64,000 nt of DNA, from contig NZ_JAJUBC010000001.1 in the NCBI RefSeq assembly GCF_028683095.1, positions 248,001 through 312,000 of the forward strand. Reading direction: 5' to 3'. This DNA is from Enterovibrio gelatinilyticus (lineage in GTDB: Bacteria > Pseudomonadota > Gammaproteobacteria > Enterobacterales > Vibrionaceae). The notes below the pieces were generated by a model. The model saw only the letters and a program-made list of their open reading frames with translations, was not told the origin of the DNA and did no database searches. A program made the position numbers and the translations under genes. Positions 16,197 to 24,697 of this stretch are shown here, in pieces (positions within the stretch are counted from its first letter, which is position 1; every line of letters begins with the position of its first letter).

Positions 16197-17447
16197 TCAG
16201 TCCATTTTTCGCAGGATAGTCGCTGCATTTGTCCCGCCAAAGCCAAAGTTCAAAGACAAAACTGTTTTCAAATCAGCTAGTGTGGTTTCGCGCACGATAG
16301 GCGCATCAGCAAACAAGGGGTCAATGTTTTCAATATTGATTGATGGCGCGATAAAGCCCTCTTTCAACATTGAAATGCATGCAATCAACTCGATGGCCCC
16401 TACTGCACCAATCGCATGTCCAGTCATCGATTTCGTCGACGAAAACCTCGGAATATTCTCTCCAAACGCTCGGCGTAACCCATTAACTTCTGCCACATCA
16501 CCCGGCCCTGTTCCTGTACCATGTGTATTAATAGCATCTACATCGTCAGAGGAAATTCCGGCGTCTTTCAATGAACTTGAAATGCAATCAACAAATGTAC
16601 CGCCATCAGCTTGAGGTAGCACCAGATCATAAGGGTCAGAGTTCGCCGCATATCCTGCGATTTCAGCATAGATTGGCGCATTACGTGCTAAGGCAGAATC
16701 AAGCGACTCTAGGACAAGAACACCCGCGCCACCGCTAATAACAAAGCCATCTCTATCACGATCGTATGGGCGTGATGCGCTCTCAGGCGTGTCATTAAAT
16801 CCCGTAGAGAGAGCCATTCTCAAGGCTTGAAAAGAAGCAACGATGAGCTCGTTCACTTCCTCACAGCCACCGGTTATTGCTCTGTCTATAACCCCATCGC
16901 GGATGAGTTCGTAAGCATGTCCGACATTGTGCGCACCAGTAGCACAAGCAGACGATATCGAATAGCTCCGCCCAGTAATACCAAATAGTTTAGTGAGTAT
17001 TGCACTCGCAGTGCTGCTCATGGACTTGAGTACGGTATAGGGTTCCGTTCTGCGAACATTCCCTGCGTAATACCTTACCCCCTCTTTGTGTATCACACCG
17101 ACGTCAGCCACACCGCTTCCAACAAGACAAGCTGTTCGCGGGTCAGCGAGTTCTTCAGAAGTCAGGCGAGAGGCCGAAATCGCCTCACTGGCGGCAACAC
17201 TGCAATAAAGCGTTGAGGTAGGCATCGCTCTGCGGAGTTTCAGAGGAATGTTCGCGGACTGTATTTTAGACTCGTCGAGGTCAACTAAACCCGCAACACG
17301 ACTCGTTAACCCATATTCAGACCAAGATTCAACTGCGCGAATACCACTGCGACCGAGCTTCAAAGATTCAGTTAACGTGTCAAAATCATTTCCTATTGAG
17401 GAAACAACACCAACACCAGTTACCACTACCCGTCTTCGATTATCCAT
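16197..17447 (-). CDS. FabB-like 3-oxoacyl-ACP synthase
   Basis: A 416-aa ketosynthase of the FabB/FabF class. The nucleophile is C168 in SISSACATGAH, the catalytic histidines are H309 (NTHGTGTGPGD) and H344 (TKSMTGHAIGA), and K339 completes the set. GFIAPSINIENIDP and LSLNFGFGGTNAA are FabB-like. It extends an acyl chain with malonyl-ACP. The ATG overlaps the upstream ACP gene by eight bases. In this operon it probably makes a dedicated acyl chain on the partner ACP, which the dehydratase modifies and the GNATs transfer. All catalytic residues are intact, so it is an elongating enzyme and not a chain-length-factor type partner. Confidence 0.92.
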   Translation of the reverse strand: MDNRRRVVVTGVGVVSSIGNDFDTLTESLKLGRSGIRAVESWSEYGLTSRVAGLVDLDESKIQSANIPLKLRRAMPTSTLYCSVAASEAISASRLTSEELADPRTACLVGSGVADVGVIHKEGVRYYAGNVRRTEPYTVLKSMSSTASAILTKLFGITGRSYSISSACATGAHNVGHAYELIRDGVIDRAITGGCEEVNELIVASFQALRMALSTGFNDTPESASRPYDRDRDGFVISGGAGVLVLESLDSALARNAPIYAEIAGYAANSDPYDLVLPQADGGTFVDCISSSLKDAGISSDDVDAINTHGTGTGPGDVAEVNGLRRAFGENIPRFSSTKSMTGHAIGAVGAIELIACISMLKEGFIAPSINIENIDPLFADAPIVRETTLADLKTVLSLNFGFGGTNAATILRKMD

Positions 17448-17748
17448 CTTTTTGGCTCAACTTCGATTCGATGATTTCCAAAAGATCACCCACCGTATCA
17501 AGCTTAATTAGGTCTTCATCATCAACGGATATAGACAGAGAATCTTCCAAGTCGAGAGTCAGTGAGACCGCTTGCATTGAATCCATTCCAAGATCGTCAC
17601 GTAGAGACATGGAGGGTATGATGTCTTTGGCTGCAACAGTACTTTCTGATTCCGACTCTAATCGACTAAATACTTCCATTATCATCGCGTCCGTCAAATA
17701 TTTTTTGTTTTCAAAAGAAACGCTCATGTTAACACCATCAAAGTCCAT
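17440..17748 (-). CDS. Acyl carrier protein
   Basis: A 102-aa acyl carrier protein. S57 in LRDDLGMDSMQAVSL is the phosphopantetheine site (DSM instead of the usual DSL), followed by the acidic helix LEDSLSISVDDEDL and a C-terminal VGDLLEIIESKL helix. Two starts are possible, ATG 17748 and ATG 17727 (MSVSFENKK); neither has a good ribosome binding site. It is the first gene of the acyl operon, so its promoter lies in the 17.75-18.3 kb gap. It would carry the chain built by the adjacent FabB-like and FabZ-like enzymes. No phosphopantetheinyl transferase is nearby, so activation must come from elsewhere. Confidence 0.87.
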   Translation of the reverse strand: MDFDGVNMSVSFENKKYLTDAMIMEVFSRLESESESTVAAKDIIPSMSLRDDLGMDSMQAVSLTLDLEDSLSISVDDEDLIKLDTVGDLLEIIESKLSQKDG

Positions 17749-18326
17749 GAATTAATTACACTAACAACAATGTATTTGTGCACTTTTATCCTTAACCGAA
17801 TGCTAACAACGCCTTTAAATAGCGTCAATCCGATTGGAAGCACATATGCCATCACAAACAGCATGGCGCACCGAAAAATCCGTGCCATTATTGTTTTTGA
17901 AATTTAGGATTCAATAGGAAGCAAAACACCACAAATTATTTTCAAATAATTGTTTTTATAGAATTAATGCCACAATTAAGAAATATCAGCGTGCGCATTT
18001 ATTATGTACAAAAAGGAGCTAACTCATCTGCAATAAAACACTGTCAGATAACCCTAAAATCTCACGACTGAGTCATAATATCGAAATGAATGCCAATTAT
18101 GTCCAAATGAGAAAGATGGCTTATTTTAAGCCTTTGTTGTATTAACTGACCCTTACAGTAAATAAAAACAATTCGAGTTTCATTTAAATGAATTTGGTCT
18201 AATATTTTCGAACCTGAACACATTTAAAATCACGAAAGAATACATAAGCCACTCATTAGGCAGCATGTAGAACGGACAATTGATGCGTACCATGCGTAAA
18301 CTTATCTTCATCGGAGCGTCTCAGCA
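17749..18326. other. AT-rich intergenic region between peptide locus and catabolic regulon
   Basis: About 580 AT-rich bases. It must hold the promoter of the ACP operon on the minus strand and the 3' end of the ABC importer operon. One plus-strand frame of 19 codons at 18087 (MNANYVQMRKMAYFKPLLY) has no ribosome binding site and is not called. No convincing RNA gene or terminator was seen. Confidence 0.4.
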
Positions 18327-19361
18327 TTAGATCCTCAGTGCTATGTCACATTGCGTTTCTGCACTGAGATACTGGTTCCTAGCCAGAAGATCTATCCCTT
18401 GCTGATGGAAAAAATGCAGTAAATCGATAAATACCCAGTTTTCAGCCAATTTTTCACCGTCACGTCGATAGATATCAATCACACGCATGTCGAAGAACTT
18501 GTCACTGGCCGGCAGCCCCATGAATCCACCAGAAGGTTTAAGCGAGAGATTTGGCCAACCAAAAAAGCCACCAAACTCCCCTTCCGCAAATTTACAGACA
18601 TGGCCATTAAAAACACGCTCAGAGAAACTTGACCTGAACACCCCTGAATGTTGCTTGGCATAACGTTCAATGGTGTAGCTCGCACCAATACCGGTTGGCC
18701 CCCACCAGATCATGTCATCATGCCAACTCAAGGCTAGCTCTTCTTCAAGGCTCAAGTCATGATCCCAGTTGCCTAAGTCGGTGATCATTTGATTAATCAC
18801 CGACAGTGTTTTTGCCGATGCCTCGGCGTTTTGTTCATCCAACATCAAGCCAGAATGATTCATTGGTCCTGGCTGAATAAGCTGTGCGCCGGTTTGCGGC
18901 ATGAAGGGGTTCACGCCGGCTTGCACCATCAAGCCTGGAATATCCATAAACATGGCTGACTGCGCGATCTTGCCTTCCACCACTTGGGTGAACTCGCAAT
19001 AGCGCAGAAATGCCATCCGTCCGGTTTTGGCAATGCCGAGCCAGTCATTATCAAACAGCCCCATAAGATGGCCCATGGACACCACCCACACTGAGCCGTC
19101 AGACGCCAAGCTGTTTTCACCCGCCATGAAAACATCCTGACGGCGTTGCAGTTTTTTCAAACTGGTTTTCAACGGTTGCCAGAATTGATCGCTGACGGCG
19201 TTTTGCCCCTCCAACTCATTGAAGGGGTGGCAACCACGCCACTGATAGTCAGCACTGCAATACGTTTCCAACACCTTCGGTACATCTTGAACAGTTGCAC
19301 GATCAAGCGCTTGATAAAACGCAAATACGCATTGCTTGGCATCTTGTAACGCTTGCGGCAT
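18327..19361 (-). CDS. SnoaL/NTF2-like protein, two domains (copy 1)
   Basis: A 344-aa cytoplasmic protein made of two SnoaL-type cone domains (about 1-160 and 175-330). Each half shows the ester-cyclase style pattern: an acidic N-terminal helix, W-x-G-x-x-P-F (YQWRGCHPFNEL), and in the second half LSWHDDMIWWGPTGIGASYT and a closing ENWVFIDLLHFFHQQGIDLLAR. That C-terminal block recurs in the proteins at 24109, 26021 and 28859, so all four are paralogues. Family members catalyse aldol-type cyclisation, hydration or isomerisation on a small ligand without cofactor. It is the last gene after the importer genes on the minus strand. Four copies in one regulon suggest a multi-step conversion of an unusual ring or lactone substrate, which cannot be identified from sequence. 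Confidence 0.8.
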   Translation of the reverse strand: MPQALQDAKQCVFAFYQALDRATVQDVPKVLETYCSADYQWRGCHPFNELEGQNAVSDQFWQPLKTSLKKLQRRQDVFMAGENSLASDGSVWVVSMGHLMGLFDNDWLGIAKTGRMAFLRYCEFTQVVEGKIAQSAMFMDIPGLMVQAGVNPFMPQTGAQLIQPGPMNHSGLMLDEQNAEASAKTLSVINQMITDLGNWDHDLSLEEELALSWHDDMIWWGPTGIGASYTIERYAKQHSGVFRSSFSERVFNGHVCKFAEGEFGGFFGWPNLSLKPSGGFMGLPASDKFFDMRVIDIYRRDGEKLAENWVFIDLLHFFHQQGIDLLARNQYLSAETQCDIALRI

Positions 19362-19364
19362 GAC

Positions 19365-20243
19365 CTACCCCTTCACCGCGCCTGCGGTTAAACCCGACAC
19401 GATTTGTTTTTGGAAGAACAGAACAAGGAAGAACAGCGGGATCATCGCAGAGACCACCGCAGCAACAGCAAACATCACGTTTCCTTCCACCTGCGTGGTA
19501 CCCAAGAAGCTCGCAATTTTTGGCACCATGGTTTGGTTATCTTGGCTCAGCAACATGCCTGTTACAGCAAAATCGTTGTAAGCGAGCAAGAAACTAAACA
19601 GGCCTGTGGTGATTACCCCCGGCCACATGACAGGGATGATCACATGTCGGAATGCTTGGAATCGCGTGCAGCCATCGACCATCGCGCTCTCATCCATGTC
19701 TTTCGGAATATTCAAAAAGAAGGAGTGCAGCATCCATAGAGTGAAGGGTTGGTTAATCGCGACCAACACAATGATTGTCGTGCCTAGGTGACCCCATAAA
19801 TTCCATTCGAAAAAGGGCAACATATAGCCTGATACCAAGGTGATATGCGGCATCGCGCGCAGCACCAAGGCAATCATCAAAATCCACAGGGAGTATCGAA
19901 AACCAGAACGGGCCAACGCATACCCACCTAGAGTGCCTATGGTGAGTGAAATAATAACAACAGAAAAAACAACAACGAATGTATTGATCCCTGCGAGCCA
20001 AAAGTCCTGCTCAATCCACGCGCCGTAATATCCCTGCCCCGTAAATTCACCGCCTGTTTCAAGCAAGGTTTTCACCCCGTAAATCGCGTTCATCCAATCA
20101 GATTTCGAGAAAAAATCCGCCTGAACCTTGAACGAGCCCCATGCGGTCCAAAGGAACGGGCCTGCTGCTATTAATAGCCAAACAATCACGAACCCTATCG
20201 ACAATGTTTTAAGCCAAATCGGCTTTCTACGTACTTCTTCCAT
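19365..20243 (-). CDS. ABC sugar-type importer permease (MalG-like)
   Basis: A 292-aa inner-membrane permease with six hydrophobic segments. The EAA loop is visible as MDESAMVDGCTRFQAFRHVIIPVMWPG, which contacts the ATPase. It belongs to the carbohydrate uptake (CUT1) type. It is preceded by the partner permease with a nine-base gap and followed after three bases by a SnoaL-like gene. With the binding protein at 21336 and the ATPase at 23021 it completes one importer. The C terminus (GLTAGAVKG) is typical of MalG-type subunits. The substrate could be a sugar, polyol or related osmolyte. Confidence 0.93.
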   Translation of the reverse strand: MEEVRRKPIWLKTLSIGFVIVWLLIAAGPFLWTAWGSFKVQADFFSKSDWMNAIYGVKTLLETGGEFTGQGYYGAWIEQDFWLAGINTFVVVFSVVIISLTIGTLGGYALARSGFRYSLWILMIALVLRAMPHITLVSGYMLPFFEWNLWGHLGTTIIVLVAINQPFTLWMLHSFFLNIPKDMDESAMVDGCTRFQAFRHVIIPVMWPGVITTGLFSFLLAYNDFAVTGMLLSQDNQTMVPKIASFLGTTQVEGNVMFAVAAVVSAMIPLFFLVLFFQKQIVSGLTAGAVKG

Positions 20244-20252
20244 GATGAACTC

Positions 20253-21284
20253 CTACGCCGATTTACGGTTGAAATCGCGCCATGTCCGGATGAACACAGG
20301 CATAAGCAAGATAGCCACACCAAGAATAGTGAGCATGGAGGTCGCTCCAGCGGAGCCAAACAATTGCGAATCAGTGCCGCGCAGATCGTTGAAGATCAAC
20401 CAACTTAACGAGGTCGCATGAGCCTCTGCCGCAAAACCAACAATGGGCTCGAATACACGGAAGTTGTCCATCAACTGCATCAAGGCAACAAAGGTCACCA
20501 GTGGTGCCATGTGCGGCATGACAACATAGCGAATCGTTTCCCAGCGAGATGCGCCATCTATCATTGAGGCTTCCAATGTGTCCGTCGGCACTGTTTGTAA
20601 TCCGGCGTAAAAGACAATGAAAGAGAATGGAATAGATGACCAAATCCCATACACAAACAGCGTTATCCATGTCAGTGCGGGTGAGGCTTTTAACGACAAG
20701 CTATCGTCTTGGAACCAATTTTGGATGGTGGCACCAATCACGCCATCCGCATCGATCATCCAGAACAAGATTAGTGACCCTATTAATGGCGTCACAATCA
20801 TGGGGAGAAGCGATAAGAAAATCGTGGGGCCTTTTACTAGCTTCGGCAACGCATTCACACACAGGGCGACCACCATGCCGAAGAAGATTACGCAGGGTGT
20901 AACGATGAAGGTGTATGCCAAGGTGAAAACCAGTGCCTTGTAGAAAGGCAGGTTCATCAAGCCGTTGAAGAAACCGCCGAGCGAATCTGTCGAACGCCAC
21001 GCTTCTGACACATTTTCAAACGCCAAATGGCTGCGATTCGTATAGGTATCTAACCCGTTAAAACGCCCAAGGGGCTCTTCTTCACGCAGTTGGTCAGTCG
21101 CTTCTCTATCAACGGATACCGTTTTCTTACAGCCAAACGGCCCGCAGTTTTCCGTCTCAAGCACTATCTGTTCATGCTCTACGTGCAATGACTGAACGAA
21201 CACCGACACGATAGGTAATGCGATGAGCAGAAACATGACCAATAAAGACGGCCACATAAACTTCATAAACGTACGATGTGGCAT
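20253..21284 (-). CDS. ABC sugar-type importer permease (MalF-like)
   Basis: A 343-aa permease. After the first transmembrane helix there is a periplasmic loop of roughly 70-80 residues (containing ENCGPFGCKKTVSVDRE, with two Cys that could form a disulfide), then five more helices and the EAA loop LEASMIDGASRWETIRYVVMPHMAP. MalF-type proteins often have an extra periplasmic region, and this one is intermediate in length. It is second in the importer operon, 51 bases after the binding-protein gene. CUT1-type permeases pair as heterodimers, so it should work with the neighbouring 292-aa permease. Confidence 0.93.
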   Translation of the reverse strand: MPHRTFMKFMWPSLLVMFLLIALPIVSVFVQSLHVEHEQIVLETENCGPFGCKKTVSVDREATDQLREEEPLGRFNGLDTYTNRSHLAFENVSEAWRSTDSLGGFFNGLMNLPFYKALVFTLAYTFIVTPCVIFFGMVVALCVNALPKLVKGPTIFLSLLPMIVTPLIGSLILFWMIDADGVIGATIQNWFQDDSLSLKASPALTWITLFVYGIWSSIPFSFIVFYAGLQTVPTDTLEASMIDGASRWETIRYVVMPHMAPLVTFVALMQLMDNFRVFEPIVGFAAEAHATSLSWLIFNDLRGTDSQLFGSAGATSMLTILGVAILLMPVFIRTWRDFNRKSA

Positions 21285-21335
21285 GGACCCACTCCTTTGC
21301 CGTTAGACGCCCCGATTCCTATCGGGGCAACAAGA

Positions 21336-22580
21336 TTAAAGGAAGCCCTGCTCGCGTGCAGACGTCATGTAAGCATCTTCGACATCTTTAAGCGCTTGCG
21401 CTGCCGATTCATTTCCAAGTAGAAAGTCTGGAAGTTCAGCACCTAACGCTGAATGCAACAGACCCATGTATGGCAACATCGGATAAGGATTGGCTTGTTG
21501 TTGTACCGTGCTGATGACGCCCATCGCAGACGCATCGGGTTCATAACCTTCAATCAACCACACGGCTTTTTGGGAATTTGCCTTCATCATGTCAGGGGAG
21601 ATAGCTTGCACCATCACTTTGAAGGTCGCTTCGGCATCTTGCTCAGAAAGATTGCTGGCGATCGTCCAACCGTCCCACCACAACGTGGCACCTGGGGTGC
21701 CATCTGCCGTAAACGCGGGCGTATTGGTTAAAACCGTTGAACCAACAATCTCTGGCGTCGACCCTTCATCGTCTAAAATCGCAGTACCTCTAGAGCCCCA
21801 CATCAACGCAAAAGCGACTTTGCCTTCTTCCCAAAGGGCTTGAGTGCTGTTGGAATCAAACGTTAAAAAATCAGGGTTGGACAATTCGGTCAGCGCTTTC
21901 AATGTGTTCAGCGCCTTTATTCCCTCAGCATTGTTTAGGTTCGGTATGGCACTACCTGGTTTAAAGAACCCTGCCCCTGTTGCACTAAATACGTTGATGA
22001 ATTCTTCCCCTAGGTTCCAGCCCGTTTTGGTGTTCAACGCGATGGGGTATTTCATCAAACCGTCTTTTTGTATTTTCTTCGCTGTCGCGATCAACTCGTC
22101 ATAAGTTTTAGGCGGCTGCGCACCGACTTTTTCTAACATGTCTTTACGGTAAAAAAGGTGTTGAGAGTTAGCCATGAAAGCCACCGCCATCACGCTGCCA
22201 TCAATTTTTATCAACTGCGTCGGCTGCAAGCTCTGACCATGTTTTGCCACTAACGCATCAAGGGGTTGAATCAGCCCTTCATTGAGTAACGGAACAATCG
22301 AGCTGGTAGAAACAATCGCAGTAGAATATTTCGAGGGCTTGGCTTTCAAGGCGGCGGATTGAATGTCGCGATGATCTTTCGATTGGTTTTTGGTCACAAC
22401 AACCTTGTCCGTCGCACATCGCTCAGCCATCGCGGCAACAGCATGCAATGCTGGGAAATCATTGGACAGAATACTCACGTTTCCAACATCAACACCGCAG
22501 TCAATTTGTTCTGCACTGAGTGTGTGGCTGAACAAGGTGACCAATCCCGCCGCAAATGTACTTATCAATTTGACTTTCAT
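21336..22580 (-). CDS. ABC importer periplasmic substrate-binding protein (sugar type)
   Basis: About 414 aa with a signal peptide (MKVKLISTFAAGLVTLFSHT, cleavage probably after LSA) and a family-1 extracellular solute-binding fold. YRKDMLEKVGAQPPKTYDEL and EEGKVAFALMWGSRG are typical of CUT1 binding proteins. ATG 22580 is chosen because GAGG precedes it closely; the ATG-like start at 22592 lies within that signal. CGVDVGNVSILSNDFPALHA at the mature N terminus is not a usual sugar-binding start and suggests an unusual ligand. Divergent from the ATPase gene, with shared control in the 440-base gap. Confidence 0.9.
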   Translation of the reverse strand: MKVKLISTFAAGLVTLFSHTLSAEQIDCGVDVGNVSILSNDFPALHAVAAMAERCATDKVVVTKNQSKDHRDIQSAALKAKPSKYSTAIVSTSSIVPLLNEGLIQPLDALVAKHGQSLQPTQLIKIDGSVMAVAFMANSQHLFYRKDMLEKVGAQPPKTYDELIATAKKIQKDGLMKYPIALNTKTGWNLGEEFINVFSATGAGFFKPGSAIPNLNNAEGIKALNTLKALTELSNPDFLTFDSNSTQALWEEGKVAFALMWGSRGTAILDDEGSTPEIVGSTVLTNTPAFTADGTPGATLWWDGWTIASNLSEQDAEATFKVMVQAISPDMMKANSQKAVWLIEGYEPDASAMGVISTVQQQANPYPMLPYMGLLHSALGAELPDFLLGNESAAQALKDVEDAYMTSAREQGFL

Positions 22581-23020
22581 TTTCCTCTCCAACTTCTCAA
22601 GAAGGGTTTTCGTCTTACAGTAACAAGCACTCTAAGCACGACACACTTGAAGCCAGATCTTCCTTGAGACCACGACAACAAGAATATTTTTGATTACGTA
22701 TGCAAAAATAATTATGCCTAACAGAGATATTGGCAAGTAACAAAATTCACGCAATTAACCATACGTTAACATTCCCACACTTTGCCATTACTCACAGATT
22801 ATCAATAAGTTAATTGATCACCCTTCGTAAAGCACCTCTCTATAACTTGCTGATTAACATAAATTTCTTGTCTTTGAGAAACCAACACATACAGATTTAT
22901 TTATGTGATCACACGCAAACATACAGCATAAGCATGTTTGCGGACGCGCATTTTACTGTTTATTTTGAATACGTACCCAGTCACCAAAATTCAGACCGCG
23001 TTGGAACATGGAGAGCAGTC
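22581..23020. promoter_or_regulatory. Divergent control region with candidate LacI-type operators
   Basis: A 440-base region between the binding-protein and ATPase genes, transcribed in opposite directions. Two inverted repeats stand out: TTAAC-CATAC-GTTAA (22755-22769) and ATCAAT-AAGTTA-ATTGAT (22801-22818). A LacI-family gene sits in the plus-strand operon, so these are reasonable operator candidates. No strong promoter boxes could be assigned. Confidence 0.4.
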
Positions 23021-24112
23021 ATGGCAGAAGTGCAATTACGTCATATCGACAAGCGATGGGGAGATTTTGTCGGGGTTAAAGATTTCGACTTAACCATTCC
23101 CGATAAAGAATTTCTTGTATTGCTTGGCCCATCAGGATGTGGAAAAAGCACCACGATGCGCATGATTGCTGGCCTCGAAGATGCCACCAGCGGCGACATA
23201 CTGATTGGCGGCAAGGTCGTGAATGATTTGGAACCAAAGGATCGCGATGTCGCCATGGTATTCCAAAGCTACGCGCTCTACCCCAACATGACCGTGTATG
23301 AAAACATTCGTTTTCCCCTCAAGGTAAGACACATCGACCCCGCAACGCATGATGAGAAAGTCATGCGAGCCGCAGAGATGGTCGAACTGACAGACTTTCT
23401 TCATCGTCGCCCTGCTGATCTCTCTGGCGGGCAACGTCAGCGTGTTGCGTTAGCCCGCGCCATTGTTCGCGAACCCAATGTGTTTTTGATGGACGAACCG
23501 TTATCAAACCTTGATGCCAAACTTAGGGTCTCTACACGCGCTCAAATCAAGAACCTGTCACACGAACTACAAATCACCACCATTTATGTCACGCATGACC
23601 AGATTGAAGCCATGACCTTGGCTGATCGTGTTGTCGTAATGAGTGCTGGGAATGTACAGCAAGTCGGTACGCCGACAGAAATCTACAACTATCCGGCAAA
23701 TACGTTTGTGGCGAGCTTCATCGGCTCACCTGCCATGAACCTTGTCAAAGGCACGATCAGTAATGGTGTCTTCACTGCAGAAAACATGACCATTCGAGGA
23801 TTAGATACCGCTTTATCAGGAGATATCACGCTGGGATTTCGCGCAGAAGATGCCGAGGTAAACCCCGTGGGTAGTGCACCTGATGTGACGGAAATCAGTG
23901 GCATTAAGGCCAATGTGTTTTCTATCGAGTTGCTCGGGGAAGCCACGATGATCACCGTAAAAATAGGTGATGCACTCGTCGCAGTGAAAGCGGGTAAGGA
24001 CTATTCCACTGAAATCGGTCATGTGTTTTCAACAAACATCCCCGCCTCGATTTGCCATCTTTTTGATGCAAGCACAGGCCTAAGACTCAATAACGGGAGC
24101 CAATCAGAATGA
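23021..24112 (+). CDS. ABC sugar-type importer ATPase (MalK/UgpC-like)
   Basis: A 363-aa ATPase: Walker A GPSGCGKST, Q-loop VFQSYALYPNM, signature LSGGQRQRVALARAI, Walker B VFLMDEPLSNLDAKLR, switch VTHDQIEAMTLADRV and a C-terminal TOBE-type regulatory region (about 240-360). The open frame reaches back to 22814, but ATG 23021 with GGAG upstream gives the standard N terminus (MAEVQLRHIDKRWG). It powers the importer whose binding protein and permeases are on the opposite strand. It overlaps the following SnoaL-like gene by four bases, so transporter and enzymes are expressed together. Confidence 0.95.
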   Translation: MAEVQLRHIDKRWGDFVGVKDFDLTIPDKEFLVLLGPSGCGKSTTMRMIAGLEDATSGDILIGGKVVNDLEPKDRDVAMVFQSYALYPNMTVYENIRFPLKVRHIDPATHDEKVMRAAEMVELTDFLHRRPADLSGGQRQRVALARAIVREPNVFLMDEPLSNLDAKLRVSTRAQIKNLSHELQITTIYVTHDQIEAMTLADRVVVMSAGNVQQVGTPTEIYNYPANTFVASFIGSPAMNLVKGTISNGVFTAENMTIRGLDTALSGDITLGFRAEDAEVNPVGSAPDVTEISGIKANVFSIELLGEATMITVKIGDALVAVKAGKDYSTEIGHVFSTNIPASICHLFDASTGLRLNNGSQSE

Positions 24113-24645
24113 GAGGCTCAAGACCCGAACAAGCGAGTTTGACCAAAGACACCGATTTGAGCCAAACGGACGAAACACGCCGCGTTATAGAATCCATGGT
24201 TGATGGACTTAATGATCATCGAATCGGCGATATTGGTGAGTTTTTCGCAGAGACCTTTCGCTGGTTTGGCAACCAAGGCTGTGGCACCAAGGTTGGGTTG
24301 GAAGAATTTCAACGCAACTGGCAAAAGCCCTTCCAAGCGGCATTCTCAGACAAAATTTGTGTCGATGAAGCCCGACTCTACATGGGCGAATGGGCCGCGG
24401 CGTTTGGGCATCAGACTGCCAAACATACTGGCACGTTTATGGGTGTAGAACCCACGCATCAAACTGTAGAAATCCGCTACATGGATTTCTGGAAAGTTCA
24501 GAACGGAAAGATCGTAGATAACTGGGTGATGGTGGATTTTCCCCATGTTCTTCATCAGCTTGGCGTGGATGTATTTGATGGCGAAGGCTGGGAGGCGTTC
24601 GATACTCATCAAAAAACACCCCCCGTACCCGCTCAATCACATTGA
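24109..24645 (+). CDS. SnoaL/NTF2-like protein, single domain (copy 2)
   Basis: A 178-aa one-domain SnoaL-like protein. ESMVDGLNDHRIGDIGEFFA opens the cone fold, FRWFGNQGCGTKVGLEEFQ matches the ester-cyclase core, and DNWVMVDFPHVLHQLGVDVF is the closing block shared with the three larger paralogues. It starts by ATGA overlap with the ATPase gene. A 50-base gap with AGGAA leads to the dehydrogenase gene. It may form heterocomplexes with the two-domain forms or catalyse a separate cyclisation or isomerisation step. No signal peptide, so cytoplasmic. Confidence 0.82.
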   Translation: MRGSRPEQASLTKDTDLSQTDETRRVIESMVDGLNDHRIGDIGEFFAETFRWFGNQGCGTKVGLEEFQRNWQKPFQAAFSDKICVDEARLYMGEWAAAFGHQTAKHTGTFMGVEPTHQTVEIRYMDFWKVQNGKIVDNWVMVDFPHVLHQLGVDVFDGEGWEAFDTHQKTPPVPAQSH

Positions 24646-24697
24646 GCTTCTCCGTTTGCTCCGTTAATGGGGAAACACGATTAATAGGAACACATTG

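Noticed and set aside
22814-23020. N-terminal extension of the importer ATPase
   Set aside because: ATG 23021 has a good GGAG and gives the family N terminus; the extension is AT-rich, non-homologous and contains the operator candidates.
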